This document shows, piece after piece, positions 42,514 through 52,085 of a DNA stretch of 62,926 bases. The notes under the pieces were generated by a model. The model made no database searches. It saw nothing but the letters and a program-made list of their open reading frames with translations, and was not told where the DNA came from. Made by a program: the position numbers and the translations under genes. This DNA comes from Pirellulales bacterium. GTDB lineage: Bacteria > Planctomycetota > Planctomycetia > Pirellulales > JAEUIK01. The first letter of the stretch is position 1. Every line of letters starts with the position of its first letter. The stretch lies in assembly GCA_019745975.1 (NCBI GenBank), contig JAIESQ010000065.1, positions 1-62,926 of the forward strand. The letters are read 5' to 3'.

Positions 42514-42951
42514 CGAGCCCCCCCAGTCCGTCGCCGCGCGGCGCGAACATCGATGCGGCCGGGCGATCCACTGCAGCCGCTTTGTCGATCGTTCTGTCGA
42601 TGACCGGTGGGCGGCGGCCGCCGACGAGTGTCGGCAGAGATTGATCGGCTGATCCGAGAACATTCGCGGCGCAGAAACGACATTCCAAACAAGGACCCAC
42701 AACAGTTTGTGCACCAGCCGGTTTGACGTTGCAGCAGCGCGCAAACAACGCCTCAAAAATAACTTGTGGCTAGCTTGATCGCGGTTATCGACAAACCTGG
42801 CCGACACTTTATTACGACTACTGTTCTTAAAGAGTTTGGAAATACCAGCAGCAATAACTAGAGCGTTTGCCACCACACGATCGAACTCTTGGCCACGCCA
42901 TTGCAATTGGCCTGGTCGCCAGGCGGCACACGCAGAAAGGGATCAACGGGC
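42514..42951. other. Candidate replication origin (oriC), dnaA-dnaN spacer
   Basis: 438 bp without a gene, between dnaA and dnaN. Its right half is clearly AT-richer than its surroundings (about 42755-42860, including TTTATTACGACTACTGTTCTTAAAGA in part). A DnaA-box-like TTATCGACA (one mismatch to TTATCCACA) is at 42785-42793, and a weaker reverse match, TGTGGCTAG, is at 42765-42773. The dnaN promoter must also lie here. Box density is low, so the origin assignment rests mainly on gene context. Confidence 0.5.
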
Positions 42952-44067
42952 ATGAAAGTCGTGTGTCAGCGCGACAAGCTCCTGGCGGCCTTTCAAACCG
43001 CTAGCGCCGTGGCCCCGGCGCGGAGCACTAAACCAATCTTGCAAAATGTGAAGCTCGAAGTGCGCGATGGCCTGGCCACGCTTGTCGCCACCGACTTGGA
43101 GATCGGAGTCCGCGTCGATGTCCCCGGTGTCGACGTGGATGCGGCCGGGAGTGTGATTCTTCCCACGGGGCGGTTCGGCTCGATCTTGCGCGAGAGCAGT
43201 GATCAAATGCTGCGGCTCGAGGCCGAGGCGCGTGGCACACTGGTGCGAGGGGAACGCAGCGAGTTCCACCTGCTGGGGGAAAACCCCGACGAGTATCCCG
43301 CCGTCAGTGGTTTCCAGGAATCGGCCTATCAAGAAGTTTCCGCGCGGCTCTTCCGCGAGATGATTCGCCGCACGGTATTCGCCACCGATAACGAAAGCAC
43401 GCGCTACGCGCTCGGAGGCGTGCTGCTGGAGTTCGCGGCCGATCAGCTCACGGCCGTGGGAACCGACGGTCGCCGGCTGGCCACCATGCACGGTCCCGCG
43501 AAAGCGGTCGGCGGCCATCAAGTCGCCGATGGCACCGCTATCGTGCCGACCAAGGCCATGCACTTGCTGGAGCGAGCGCTCGTTGATCCGGACGCCGAGA
43601 TTCGCTTGGCCGTGAAAGCCGGCACTGTGCTCGTGCAGGCGGGGGCCAGCACCGTTTCCAGCAGGCTGGTGGAAGGGCGCTTTCCGCGCTGGCGTGACGT
43701 CTTCCCGCAACGGCAAGACGCCTCGCGAGTCGAAGTGATGGTCGGCCCGTTTTACGCGGCGGTGCGGCAGGCGGCCATCCTCACCAGCGACGAAACGCGC
43801 GGCGTCGATTTCACCTTCGGCGAAGGGCGTGTCGTGCTCACGGGGCGCGCGGCCGAACTAGGCCAGTCGCGCGTCGAGCTGCCAATCGGCTACGACGGGC
43901 CCTCGATCGGCATCACGCTCGACCCGCGCTTCGTCACCGATTTTCTGAAGGTGCTCGATCCCGAGTCAAACTTCAAGATTGAGCTGAAGGATTCGGCCAG
44001 TGCCGCGGTCTGCTCGACCAGCGACGGCTACGGCTACGTGATCATGCCGCTGGCACGCGAGCATTAA
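42952..44067 (+). CDS. dnaN: DNA polymerase III beta sliding clamp
   Basis: 371 aa from the ATG at 42952 (MKVVCQRDKLLAAFQTA), preceded by AAAGGGA; the frame back to 42889 is not supported. The clamp keeps polymerase III on DNA. Three repeated domains are visible, with PILQNVKLEVRDGLATLVATDLEIGVRV in the first, SARLFREMIRRTVFATDNESTRYALGGVLLEF in the second, and the C-terminal hydrophobic pocket and end (SDGYGYVIMPLARE, the MPL/MPM motif) in the third. Confidence 0.97.
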   Translation: MKVVCQRDKLLAAFQTASAVAPARSTKPILQNVKLEVRDGLATLVATDLEIGVRVDVPGVDVDAAGSVILPTGRFGSILRESSDQMLRLEAEARGTLVRGERSEFHLLGENPDEYPAVSGFQESAYQEVSARLFREMIRRTVFATDNESTRYALGGVLLEFAADQLTAVGTDGRRLATMHGPAKAVGGHQVADGTAIVPTKAMHLLERALVDPDAEIRLAVKAGTVLVQAGASTVSSRLVEGRFPRWRDVFPQRQDASRVEVMVGPFYAAVRQAAILTSDETRGVDFTFGEGRVVLTGRAAELGQSRVELPIGYDGPSIGITLDPRFVTDFLKVLDPESNFKIELKDSASAAVCSTSDGYGYVIMPLAREH

Positions 44068-44139
44068 CGGAGGATCGTGCAAACACTGGCGGACGGTACC
44101 GCGACTGTTCCACGCGGTGCTTTCGCAGGAAGGACAAGG

Positions 44140-44445
44140 ATGGCCGAGAGTCGACCGGTCAAGCTGGCTGACTTGATGACCGAGTTGATGGCCCGCCGCG
44201 GGTTCGCCCGGCAGCAGGCGGGTATCGCGCTCGACGAAGCCTGGCAGCAGGCGGCTGGCGCACTCGTGGCCCAGCGCAGCCGCGTCGGCGCCATTAACCG
44301 AGGAGTGCTCGACGTGGTGGTCAGTAGTTCGAGCCTCGTGCAGGCAATCGCGCTGGACCGCGCGGCCCTGTTGGCCAGGCTGCAAGCGGCCTTGCCCGAA
44401 CAAAACGTGGTCGATTTACGAGTCCGAGTGGGGCGAATCGACTGA
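44140..44445 (+). CDS. DUF721 protein (DciA-like helicase-loader candidate)
   Basis: 101 aa from the ATG at 44140. DUF721 signature: VKLADLMTELMARRGFARQQAGIALDEAWQQAAGALVAQRSRVGAINRGVLDVVVSSSSLVQAIALDRAALLARLQAAL. DciA proteins, the DUF721 group, load the replicative helicase DnaB in bacteria that lack DnaC. Its place between dnaN and gyrB supports that role here. Cytoplasmic, normal length. Confidence 0.88.
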   Translation: MAESRPVKLADLMTELMARRGFARQQAGIALDEAWQQAAGALVAQRSRVGAINRGVLDVVVSSSSLVQAIALDRAALLARLQAALPEQNVVDLRVRVGRID

Positions 44446-44520
44446 CCGCACAACCGCGCCGGCAAGATGTCGGGCGCCGCGTATCGTAGCAGCACGGATG
44501 TTCGTTACAGGGATATTGAA

Positions 44521-47112
44521 ATGATGGCAGACCCAGCCGACAAACCAGACAAGAAAAACCAACCGCCAGCGAGTCCGGAGGGTGAGCCACAGGCCGCCAG
44601 CGGCGCGCCCGACGCGGCCAGCAACACTCCTTCGGATTTCGCCCGCCTCGAAGAGCAGCGCGGCAGCGACGAATACGGCGCCGAGGATATCAACCTGCTC
44701 AGCGACCTGGAGCACGTCCGCGAGCGGCCGAGCATGTACATCGGCGACACGACGGTGCGCGGCCTGCACCACATGGTCTACGAAGTCGTCGACAACTCGA
44801 TCGACGAAGCGATGGCCGGGTTCGCCACGCAGGTCGAGGTGACGATCAACGTCGACGGTTCGGCCACGATCGAAGATAACGGCCGCGGCATTCCCGTCGA
44901 AACGCATCCCGACATCGGCGTCTCCACGCTCGAAGGGGTGATGACTTACCTGAAGTTTGGTGGCAAATTCAAGAAGGGGGCGTATCAGACTTCCGGCGGT
45001 TTGCACGGCGTCGGTGTCACCGTCGTCAATTTCCTCTCCGAATGGTGCGAGGTCGAAGTCTCGCGCGAAGGGCACGTCTATCAGCAAGAGTACCAGCGTG
45101 GCGTGCCGCAGGGCGAAGTCCGCCGCATCGGCGCCACCGACAAGCGCGGCACCAAAACCACCTTCAAGTCCGACCCGCAGATCTTCCCCGTCACCAAGTT
45201 CAATTACAGCACCTTGCAGCGCCGTTTGCAGGAGCTGGCCTTCTTGAACCGCGGCGTCAAGATCATCTTCAAGGATGAACGCTCCGGCCAGAGCGAAACA
45301 TTCCACTACGAGCGCGGGCTATTGCAGTTCATCGAGCACCTGAATCGTGCCAGCGAGCCGGCCCATGCCGACATCGTCCATTTCGCCGGCCAGGTCGAAG
45401 GCGTGGGAGTCGAATTGGCGCTGCAGTACTCGGCCGAGTACACCGAGAATTTTCACTCCTACGTCAACAACATCAACACGGTCGAGGGGGGGACGCACGT
45501 CTCGGGCTTTCGCGCCGCGCTCACGCGCTGCCTGAACGCCTACGGCAAGAAAGCGAATCTGTTCAAGGACCTGGTTCCCGCCGGCGACGACTTCCGCGAG
45601 GGGCTCACGGCCGTGCTCTCACTGCGCGTGCTCGAACCGCAGTTCGAGGGGCAGACCAAAACCAAGCTCGGCAACGGCGAGATCGAAGGCATCGTCAACT
45701 CGGCCGTCGGCGATTTCCTCGCCAAGTATCTCGAAGAGCATCCCCGCTCGGCCCAGGCCATCGTCAAGAAGGGCCTGTTGGCGGCCGAAGCCCGCGAATC
45801 GGCCCGCAAGGCCCGCCAACTCATCCGCGACCGCAAGGGGGCGCTCTCGCACGGCGGGCTGCCGGGCAAGCTGCGCGACTGCACCAGCCGCGAAGTCGAG
45901 AAGTGCGAAATCTACCTCGTCGAGGGAGATTCGGCCGGCGGCAGCGCCGAAGGAGGCCGGTTGCGCGAGTATCAGGCGATCCTTCCCTTGCGCGGCAAGA
46001 TCATCAACGCCTACAAATCACGCGAAGACAAGGTGCTGGCCAACGAAGAGGTGCGCAGCATCATCGCCGCCGTGGGCGCAGGCATCGGCGAAGACGCCGA
46101 TCTCAGCAAGCGTCGCTATAACAAAGTCGTCATCATGACCGACGCCGACGTCGACGGCTCGCACATCCGCACCCTGCTCCTGACGTTCTTCTATCGCCAG
46201 ATGTTTCAGCTCGTCAGTGGCGGGCACGTCTACGTCGCCCAACCGCCGCTGTTTCGGGTGAAAGCCAAGAAACAGACCTACTACGTACAGACCGACGACG
46301 AGATGAAACAGCAGTTGCTTGAACTGGGCCTGGCCGACTCGGTGCTCGTCTTCGAAGACGGTCGCACTGTCGCCGGCGAGGACATGGGCCGATTGTGCCG
46401 TACGCTGGCGGGCCTCGTCGACGCGATCACCACGCTCGAGCGCCGCGGCATCAGCCTGCGCTCCTTGGCGGGCCGCCGCGATCCAGCCGTGGCCGGCGGC
46501 AAGCTCCCCGTTTATCACGTCTACCTCGGCTCGCAAGAACATTGGTTCCACACTCGCGACGAGCTCGATCGCTTCTTGCGCGAGAACGAACAGGCGACCA
46601 AGCAGGAAGCGCGCGTCAGCGACGCCCCACTCCCGGTCGCGGCAACGGGCGCGGCGACCAACGGCAACGGCCAGGCCGGCCCGCGCTTGCACATCGTCGA
46701 ATTGCACGAAGTTCGCTCGCTCAACAGCGGTCTGGACGAATTGGCCAAGGTCGGCCTGTCGATCGAAGCCCTCTTGCCGCAGCGCCGCACCGGCATCCAG
46801 GAGCCGCCTTTTGCCCTGCGCCGCGGCGAAAACTCAACGCCCTTGGACGATTTGCGCGGCTTGCTGCCGGCCATTCGCTCGGCGGGGGAGCGCGGGCTGA
46901 CAATCACCCGTTTCAAGGGTCTCGGCGAGATGAACGCCGAAGAGTTGCGCGAAACCACCCTCGATCCGAAGAACCGCACGCTGCTGCAGGTGACGATGGA
47001 GGACGCGGGCGCCGCCGACGAACTGTTCCGCGTGCTGATGGGAGACAAAGTCGAGCCGCGCCGCGACTTCATCGAAACGCACGCCCTCGAAGTGCGCAAT
47101 CTCGACGTGTAA
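44521..47112 (+). CDS. gyrB: DNA gyrase subunit B
   Basis: 863 aa from the ATG at 44521; a frame back to 44467 is less likely. The GHKL ATPase contains VYEVVDNSIDEAMAG and IEDNGRGIPVETH, with the loop SGGLHGVGVTVVNFLSE. The TOPRIM domain has YLVEGDSAGGSAEGGR and MTDADVDGSHIRTLLLTFFYR. Between TOPRIM and the C-terminal tail ITRFKGLGEMNAEELRETTLDP is an insert of about 200 residues, similar in place to the extra domain in Escherichia coli GyrB but including a low-complexity linker. The N-terminal ~60 residues are disordered and Pro-rich. Confidence 0.96.
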   Translation: MMADPADKPDKKNQPPASPEGEPQAASGAPDAASNTPSDFARLEEQRGSDEYGAEDINLLSDLEHVRERPSMYIGDTTVRGLHHMVYEVVDNSIDEAMAGFATQVEVTINVDGSATIEDNGRGIPVETHPDIGVSTLEGVMTYLKFGGKFKKGAYQTSGGLHGVGVTVVNFLSEWCEVEVSREGHVYQQEYQRGVPQGEVRRIGATDKRGTKTTFKSDPQIFPVTKFNYSTLQRRLQELAFLNRGVKIIFKDERSGQSETFHYERGLLQFIEHLNRASEPAHADIVHFAGQVEGVGVELALQYSAEYTENFHSYVNNINTVEGGTHVSGFRAALTRCLNAYGKKANLFKDLVPAGDDFREGLTAVLSLRVLEPQFEGQTKTKLGNGEIEGIVNSAVGDFLAKYLEEHPRSAQAIVKKGLLAAEARESARKARQLIRDRKGALSHGGLPGKLRDCTSREVEKCEIYLVEGDSAGGSAEGGRLREYQAILPLRGKIINAYKSREDKVLANEEVRSIIAAVGAGIGEDADLSKRRYNKVVIMTDADVDGSHIRTLLLTFFYRQMFQLVSGGHVYVAQPPLFRVKAKKQTYYVQTDDEMKQQLLELGLADSVLVFEDGRTVAGEDMGRLCRTLAGLVDAITTLERRGISLRSLAGRRDPAVAGGKLPVYHVYLGSQEHWFHTRDELDRFLRENEQATKQEARVSDAPLPVAATGAATNGNGQAGPRLHIVELHEVRSLNSGLDELAKVGLSIEALLPQRRTGIQEPPFALRRGENSTPLDDLRGLLPAIRSAGERGLTITRFKGLGEMNAEELRETTLDPKNRTLLQVTMEDAGAADELFRVLMGDKVEPRRDFIETHALEVRNLDV

Positions 47113-47114
47113 GA

Positions 47115-47137
47115 CCGCGGTTCTTTGGTGACCGCGG
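47115..47137 (+). terminator. Hairpin after gyrB
   Basis: CCGCGGT (47115-47121) pairs with ACCGCGG (47131-47137) around a 9-nt loop, 2 bp after the gyrB stop. No U-tract follows. It could terminate or protect the gyrB transcript, which converges with the sulfatase gene. Confidence 0.4.
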
Positions 47138-47197
47138 CGGGCGGCCAAGGCAAGGCGCCTCGGACCACGAAGCGCCTCGCTTCGGCGAGCCTCTTGA

Positions 47198-48967
47198 CTA
47201 CTGCCCCTCAGCGGTCATCCGTTTGATTTGCTGCTCGAGCGTCGACAGACTCCAGTCTCCCGGTGTCTGGCTCGGCGGAAACTCCTTCATGGTCAAAAGG
47301 AAGCGGCTGGCGACCATCTGCATGGGCCCCAGCACATACGCTCGATCGATCACCCAATCGTGGTAGGTGTTCGAGTTGTGCTGCGATTTTTCGAACGGAT
47401 CGCGCCGCAGATTGAACAGGAGCGGCAGGCGCAGGTGCACGAACGGTTCACGCCACACATCCAACTGATGCGCGCGGTTCTCAAGATAGACCGCCTTCCA
47501 CTCGTTGACGCGAATGGCGACGATCTCGCCGGCATCGTTCACATACATGAACTCGCCGCGCGGCGACTTTTCGGCTTTGCCACCCAAGTAATCGAGCAGG
47601 TTGTAGCCGTCGACGTGGTTCTTGTAGGTGCGGCCGTTCAGTTCGACCCCCTGGAGCAGCTTCTCCTTGATATCCGGCGCCCCCGCGGCAGCCGCAAAGG
47701 TCGGCAGCCAGTCCTCGTGGGCGACGACGCCGTTGAGCGTGATGCCCTTCTGGAACTGTCCAGGCCAGCGGACAAAGCACGGCACGCGGTAGGCCCCTTC
47801 CCAATTCGAGTTCTTCTCGCCGCGGAACGGCGTCGTGCCGGCGTCGGGCCAGGTGTTGTAGTGCGGTCCGTTGTCGGTCGAATACTGCACGATCGTTGCC
47901 TCAGCGATTCCCAGATCGTCCAGCAGCTTCAGCAGCTCGCCGACCATCGCGTCGTGCTCGATCATGCCGTCGGTGTATTCGTCGTGCCCCTTATGGCGAT
48001 GCTCCGACTTCACGTGCGTGCGAAAGTGCATCCGCGTGGCGTTCCACCAGCAGAAGAACGGCTTGCCCGCCTGGTGCTGACGGGTGATGAACTCCTTGGC
48101 CGCGGCCAGGGTTTCCTCGTCGATCGTCTCCATGCGTTTCTTGGTCAGCGGACCGGTGTTCTCGATCGTCTGGCCGCCCTTGCCGTCGGCCTTGCACTTA
48201 AGCACCCCGCGCGGCCCGAATACTTCGCGGAACGTCTTGCCGCTCGGCAACACCATGTCACCCGGATAATCTTCGTTTTCGGGTTCTTCTTCGGCATTGA
48301 GGTGGTAAAGATTGCCGAGGAACTCATCGAAGCCGTGCATCGTCGGCAGATGTTCGTCGCGGTCGCCTTGATGGTTCTTGCCAAATTGCCCCGTGGCGTA
48401 ACCAAGGCTTTTGAGAACCGTGGCCATCGTCACGTCGGTTTTTTGCCAACCTTCTTTTGCGCCAGGCATGCCGACCTTCGTCATGCCGGTCCGCACCGGC
48501 ACGCTCCCGCTGATGAACGCCGCGCGACCCGCCGTGCAGCTCTGCTGCCCGTAGTAGTCGGTGAAGGCTACGCCTTCGCGCGCGATGCGGTCGATGCTCG
48601 GCGTCTGGTAGCCCATCATGCCGCGGCTGTTGAAGCTGATGTTCCAGGTGCCAATGTCGTCTCCCCAGATCACAAGAATGTTCGGCTTCTTGCCCGCAGG
48701 ACGTGGTCCTCGCGGGGTCGTGCCCTGCCCAACCTTGGTATCCGCTTGTGCCAGCAGCAAACCTCCGCGACCGCCGACCTGGCAGCAGGGCGCGACGGGT
48801 TGATCGCCGGCCGGCAATACCGTTGCGCTCCCATTGCTCGGCGCGGCCGCACTACCGGCGTCGAGCGCTCGAACCTCCCCACTCCAGTCGCTGTTGGCCA
48901 CCAGGTATCCGAGTGCTATCCCCAGCGCCGTTAGGGCCCAGGGTTGAAGTCGAAAACTTCTCGACAT
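47198..48967 (-). CDS. Secreted sulfatase (arylsulfatase family)
   Basis: 589 aa from the ATG at 48967, which starts a signal peptide (MSRSFRLQPWALTALGIALGYLVANS). Metal ligands are in NILVIWGDDIGTWN. The formylglycine signature is QSCTAGRAAFISGSVPVRTGM, a C-x-A-x-R core of the type matured by anaerobic or FGE-type enzymes. Further landmarks are YATGQFGKNHQGD (FGKxH, the catalytic Lys) and VQYSTDNGPHYNTWPDAGTTPFRGEKNSNWEGAYRVPCFVRWPG. Planctomycetes carry many sulfatases for marine or plant sulfated polymers; the substrate cannot be read from the sequence. No maturase gene is adjacent. Confidence 0.95.
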   Translation of the reverse strand: MSRSFRLQPWALTALGIALGYLVANSDWSGEVRALDAGSAAAPSNGSATVLPAGDQPVAPCCQVGGRGGLLLAQADTKVGQGTTPRGPRPAGKKPNILVIWGDDIGTWNISFNSRGMMGYQTPSIDRIAREGVAFTDYYGQQSCTAGRAAFISGSVPVRTGMTKVGMPGAKEGWQKTDVTMATVLKSLGYATGQFGKNHQGDRDEHLPTMHGFDEFLGNLYHLNAEEEPENEDYPGDMVLPSGKTFREVFGPRGVLKCKADGKGGQTIENTGPLTKKRMETIDEETLAAAKEFITRQHQAGKPFFCWWNATRMHFRTHVKSEHRHKGHDEYTDGMIEHDAMVGELLKLLDDLGIAEATIVQYSTDNGPHYNTWPDAGTTPFRGEKNSNWEGAYRVPCFVRWPGQFQKGITLNGVVAHEDWLPTFAAAAGAPDIKEKLLQGVELNGRTYKNHVDGYNLLDYLGGKAEKSPRGEFMYVNDAGEIVAIRVNEWKAVYLENRAHQLDVWREPFVHLRLPLLFNLRRDPFEKSQHNSNTYHDWVIDRAYVLGPMQMVASRFLLTMKEFPPSQTPGDWSLSTLEQQIKRMTAEGQ

Positions 48968-49012
48968 GACAGGTCTCTCCAAGTTGAGTGTCGCCTCGAC
49001 GACGCGAGGCAC

Positions 49013-49352
49013 AGTGATTTGCCTTAACTCGGTCGCCCGCGGCGCCCGACGAATCGCCCGCCAGCGCGCGGCGAGCAGGTCAGAGCAAAGCCCCCAAGGC
49101 AGCCGGCATCATACCGCTCTCGGTAGTCGGATGCTCTAGTACGAATTCGTGGCATTGCGTCGGGCATCACTGAGCCGCCACTCAGCGTGCATCTCGGCTG
49201 GGGACTCACGCCCGACGCGCCGAAGTTCTTCTCCAACGTCGGTATCGGCTGGCGTTTCTGATTTCCGTGGCCGGTGATTCCCGAGGACGAGCGCGACCCG
49301 AGGGGGCGCAGCGATCGTATCCCCGTTCACTCCCCGCGCGGCGAGAAACTCG
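49013..49352. other. Intergenic region upstream of the sulfatase
   Basis: 340 bp on the 5' side of the sulfatase gene, carrying its promoter and the 3' end of the 565-aa secreted protein gene. On the plus strand it holds a short fragment that resembles the end of an outer-membrane protein (listed separately). No palindromic repeat of the five families was found here. Confidence 0.35.
49127..49261 (+). pseudogene. Possible remnant of an outer-membrane beta-barrel C-terminus
   Basis: After an in-frame TAG at 49124, the frame ending with TGA at 49259-49261 reads, toward its end, HLGWGLTPDAPKFFSNVGIGWRF. Alternating hydrophobic/aromatic residues and a terminal Phe are the hallmark of outer-membrane barrel C-termini. 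It is only about 44 codons long with no start, so it is at most a relic. Chance similarity is possible. Confidence 0.35.
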
Positions 49353-51050
49353 TTACTTCACCACCGGGCGCAGCGTGTAGCCGCGGATAGCTGGCGTGCT
49401 GTCAGCGGCCCAGCGGCTATCGCGCCGTCCACTGCGTCCGCTGCATTCCATTCCGGCGGCCACGTCGATCGATTGGCCCAACGATACTGTGGGGCGCCCC
49501 GCGGCGCCCTTCAAGAAACCGCCCAAGTCGGAAACGACTTCAACTTCGCGACCGTCGGGCGACACGGCCAGGCGAATCGTGTCGCTCGTGCCCAGCTTGA
49601 GATCTGCGGTGATCTCGGTCGCGCCCTGGCGATAGATGTACTCCGATTTGTAGTTGGCGCGCTCGCGTCCGGCGTCGTCGAGCCGGCCGTACTGGCTCTT
49701 GCCGAGCGAAACGATTTGCTTGAGCACGTTGTCGTCGCCACCCAGTCCGCAGAAGCCGTAGAACGTCTTGCGAAAGCGGCCATCGACGAACTCGAACTGC
49801 ACCTCGCAATCGTCGCCGATATCGACCCCAAAATAGCAGTCGTCGTCGCGCGTCGGCAGAAAGCCCGTCTCCGCGTTGCGGTCGACATCCATATAGGCGT
49901 AGAAGTAACCGCGGCCTCCGGGGGCATGCGCCTGGCCGATCTGACCTGCGACGCGCGCGTACAGATAAACGTGCTCGTCGTCGTTAGCGACTTTGAATTC
50001 CAACAGATCGACGTCCGGGTCGTAGTCAAGATACGGGGCCACGTCGCCGCGCGGGTCGTCGACTCCGCCCACGTTGCGCCAATCGTCGAAGTTGCCGTCG
50101 ATCGTGATCTTGGCTGGCCCGGCAACTCCGGCAGCCGCGTCAATCGGTTCGGTCAGCACCAACCGCGGCTGGTCGACGCGCTGGGAGCGCGTGATCGAAA
50201 ACGTCACGCTGGGCTCGCCTGGTTCCTGCGAGCCGCCAGCGATCGTCTTGGCGCCCGGGCGGTAATCGCGTTCGGTCCAGTACGCGCCCCGCTGATTGTC
50301 GAACGAACCGAGCTGCACTTCGCCGCGGCGAAACGTTGCCGGCACGTCGACCGTGGCAACCGTCACACTCTCGTTTGTACCGCGCAGCGTGAGTGAGACT
50401 TTGCCCGATTGGTGGTTCGGTTCGGCTGCCGGCTCGTAGGCGATTTGGTATTCCCCACAGACTTCGCGCCCCTGGGCGTCGGCGACTGAGAGCGGCAAGA
50501 AGTCGAGCGACTCGCTGATCTGCGGGCCGGCCGCGTCGACGACGTAGTACAGCACGTTTTGCTCAGCGTCGTACTTCAGGATCGACGCGTCGGCGGGCCA
50601 CGTCGGCAAGAGCGCCCCGTTCTGCCGATAAAAATCGTTGGCCGTGAACTGTCCTGCCGCGTCGATCTTGCCGATTGCCTTCTCGCGCTCTCTGGTGAAT
50701 GCCAGCACGGTGCGCGAGTCGCCCGCGGCGACGATCCGCGCCTCGCGCATGGTGCGCCGGTACGTCGAGCGATACTCTTCCGTCTGCGTCCGCACGCACA
50801 CGTCGGTCGCAATCGGCCGCGCGCCCGGCTTGATCGAAACCAGCGTGTTCGGCGAGCCCGGGTCACCCTGCCAGACGAGTTCGCTGTTGGCAAACGTCAG
50901 TTCGAACGTTACCTGCCGAGTAATCACCGGCGGCGGCAATACCGCGCCGGCATTGTCCGCGGCTTCGGCAACGCAGGCCGCAACGAGCGGCCCCACCAGC
51001 GCGCACGCCCAGATCGATCGTGTCATGCCGCGCCAATTGGGCCGTCTCAT
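49353..51050 (-). CDS. Secreted protein with CBM9-like C-terminal domain
   Basis: 565 aa with a signal peptide (MTRSIWACALVGPLVAACVAEAAD, from residue 9). I do not recognise the N-terminal 290 residues, which are beta-rich (TRQVTFELTFANSELVWQGDPG, VSLTLRGTNESVTVATVDVPATFRRG). Residues about 310-400 (ITIDGNFDDWRNVGGVDDPRGD, DLLEFKVANDDEHVYLYARVAG) resemble the family 9 carbohydrate-binding module. The following Asp-rich stretch (YMDVDRNAETGFLPTRDDDCYFGVDIGDDCEVQFEF) may bind calcium. It ends at 49353 without a clear terminator. Confidence 0.7.
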   Translation of the reverse strand: MRRPNWRGMTRSIWACALVGPLVAACVAEAADNAGAVLPPPVITRQVTFELTFANSELVWQGDPGSPNTLVSIKPGARPIATDVCVRTQTEEYRSTYRRTMREARIVAAGDSRTVLAFTREREKAIGKIDAAGQFTANDFYRQNGALLPTWPADASILKYDAEQNVLYYVVDAAGPQISESLDFLPLSVADAQGREVCGEYQIAYEPAAEPNHQSGKVSLTLRGTNESVTVATVDVPATFRRGEVQLGSFDNQRGAYWTERDYRPGAKTIAGGSQEPGEPSVTFSITRSQRVDQPRLVLTEPIDAAAGVAGPAKITIDGNFDDWRNVGGVDDPRGDVAPYLDYDPDVDLLEFKVANDDEHVYLYARVAGQIGQAHAPGGRGYFYAYMDVDRNAETGFLPTRDDDCYFGVDIGDDCEVQFEFVDGRFRKTFYGFCGLGGDDNVLKQIVSLGKSQYGRLDDAGRERANYKSEYIYRQGATEITADLKLGTSDTIRLAVSPDGREVEVVSDLGGFLKGAAGRPTVSLGQSIDVAAGMECSGRSGRRDSRWAADSTPAIRGYTLRPVVK

Positions 51051-51092
51051 CCGCTCGATTCTCTCTAGGCACTAGCCACTGACAACTAGCCA

Positions 51093-51941
51093 CTACTTCT
51101 TCCCGAACGCTCCTACGAGCAACGATTGGTCGAACGCCTCGGGCACGCGATCGGTTGCGGCGTACATGTACAGCGCCGCCAGCACAATCGCGGTCATCGC
51201 AGACGAAACGAGCGAAACCGCCAAGATCCACAGCAAGCCGGCGCCGATCATCACACCACCGACAACCGGGTTCTCGATCCCGGCCACGACGATGCCGGCC
51301 ACGAGCAGGAAGATCGCCGGAATACTGAACAAAAACGTGAAGCTGCTCACGCTGAAGTTGGCAGTGAGCGATTCACCCCACGTCTTCTTCAAAATGGCGG
51401 TCGACCGCTTCACGGCCTGCACGGGCCCGGCCCGCTCGATCACGATCACCGGCACGACGAAGAACGTCACGATCGACCAGCCCATGCCCAACAAGCCCGC
51501 CACAAACGCGCCGACCTTTTCGCTGCGAGACTCGATCGCGCGCAGGATCACCCCCACGCTGGCGGCGACTAGGGCCCAGCCGAGGATTTGCGGCAGCCGC
51601 GCCATGGCGGCGCTCAGCCCATCGCGCAACGTCGGGTTCTCGCCGTTGAAGCGCAGCACGGCGCAGGCCACCAGCGCCGAGTTGAAGAACACGATCACGA
51701 AGTAGTTGGCCAGGTAGAACGCGAACAGCACGATCCACCCCAGCACATTCGCCTGGCGGTTCTCGTCGCGCGCCACCTCTTCGGCGAAGCCAGTCGCCCA
51801 CAGCGGCACGGCGAAGCTCGCCAGCACCAGTAAGCAAGCCAGGCCGCTGAGCGCCGGAAAGAGCAGCAGCTCCTTGTCCATGCGCAGGACGTTGAAACTT
51901 TGTTTGGTGAGTTGCCAACCGCTGGAGATGCGTTCGAACAT
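51093..51941 (-). CDS. DUF6159-family multi-pass membrane protein
   Basis: 282 aa from the ATG at 51941 (MFERISSGWQLTKQSFNVLRMDKELLLFPALSG), the characteristic family N-terminus. Five to six membrane helices follow: LACLLVLASFAVPLWATGF, VLGWIVLFAFYLANYFVIVFFNSALVACAVL, ILGWALVAASVGVILRAI, WSIVTFFVVPVIVIE, FTFLFSIPAIFLLVAGIVVAGI and MIGAGLLWILAVSLVSSAMTAIVLAAL. The motif VIERAGPVQAVKRSTAILKKTWGESLTANF between helices is conserved in the family. Function unknown; it appears to be an inner-membrane protein. Confidence 0.85.
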   Translation of the reverse strand: MFERISSGWQLTKQSFNVLRMDKELLLFPALSGLACLLVLASFAVPLWATGFAEEVARDENRQANVLGWIVLFAFYLANYFVIVFFNSALVACAVLRFNGENPTLRDGLSAAMARLPQILGWALVAASVGVILRAIESRSEKVGAFVAGLLGMGWSIVTFFVVPVIVIERAGPVQAVKRSTAILKKTWGESLTANFSVSSFTFLFSIPAIFLLVAGIVVAGIENPVVGGVMIGAGLLWILAVSLVSSAMTAIVLAALYMYAATDRVPEAFDQSLLVGAFGKK

Positions 51942-52085
51942 GTCGCTGCTCCCTGTAATGTGTCGGTGATTCAAGCCGGGCGTACCGGCGATTATGGCCG
52001 CGCCGGTAGTATACGTCGAGCTTCAGCTACCACCCGCCCGCGTCGCGCTCGGCTACTGGAGCAGTGCCAGCGCGAGGGGGGTGTT

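Noticed and set aside
42781-42800. Clear cluster of DnaA boxes
   Set aside because: Only one near-match and one weak match are visible, which is not a cluster. The origin call is kept at moderate confidence from context.
47228-48934. 568-aa plus-strand frame
   Set aside because: Antisense to the sulfatase gene, which has full catalytic motifs.
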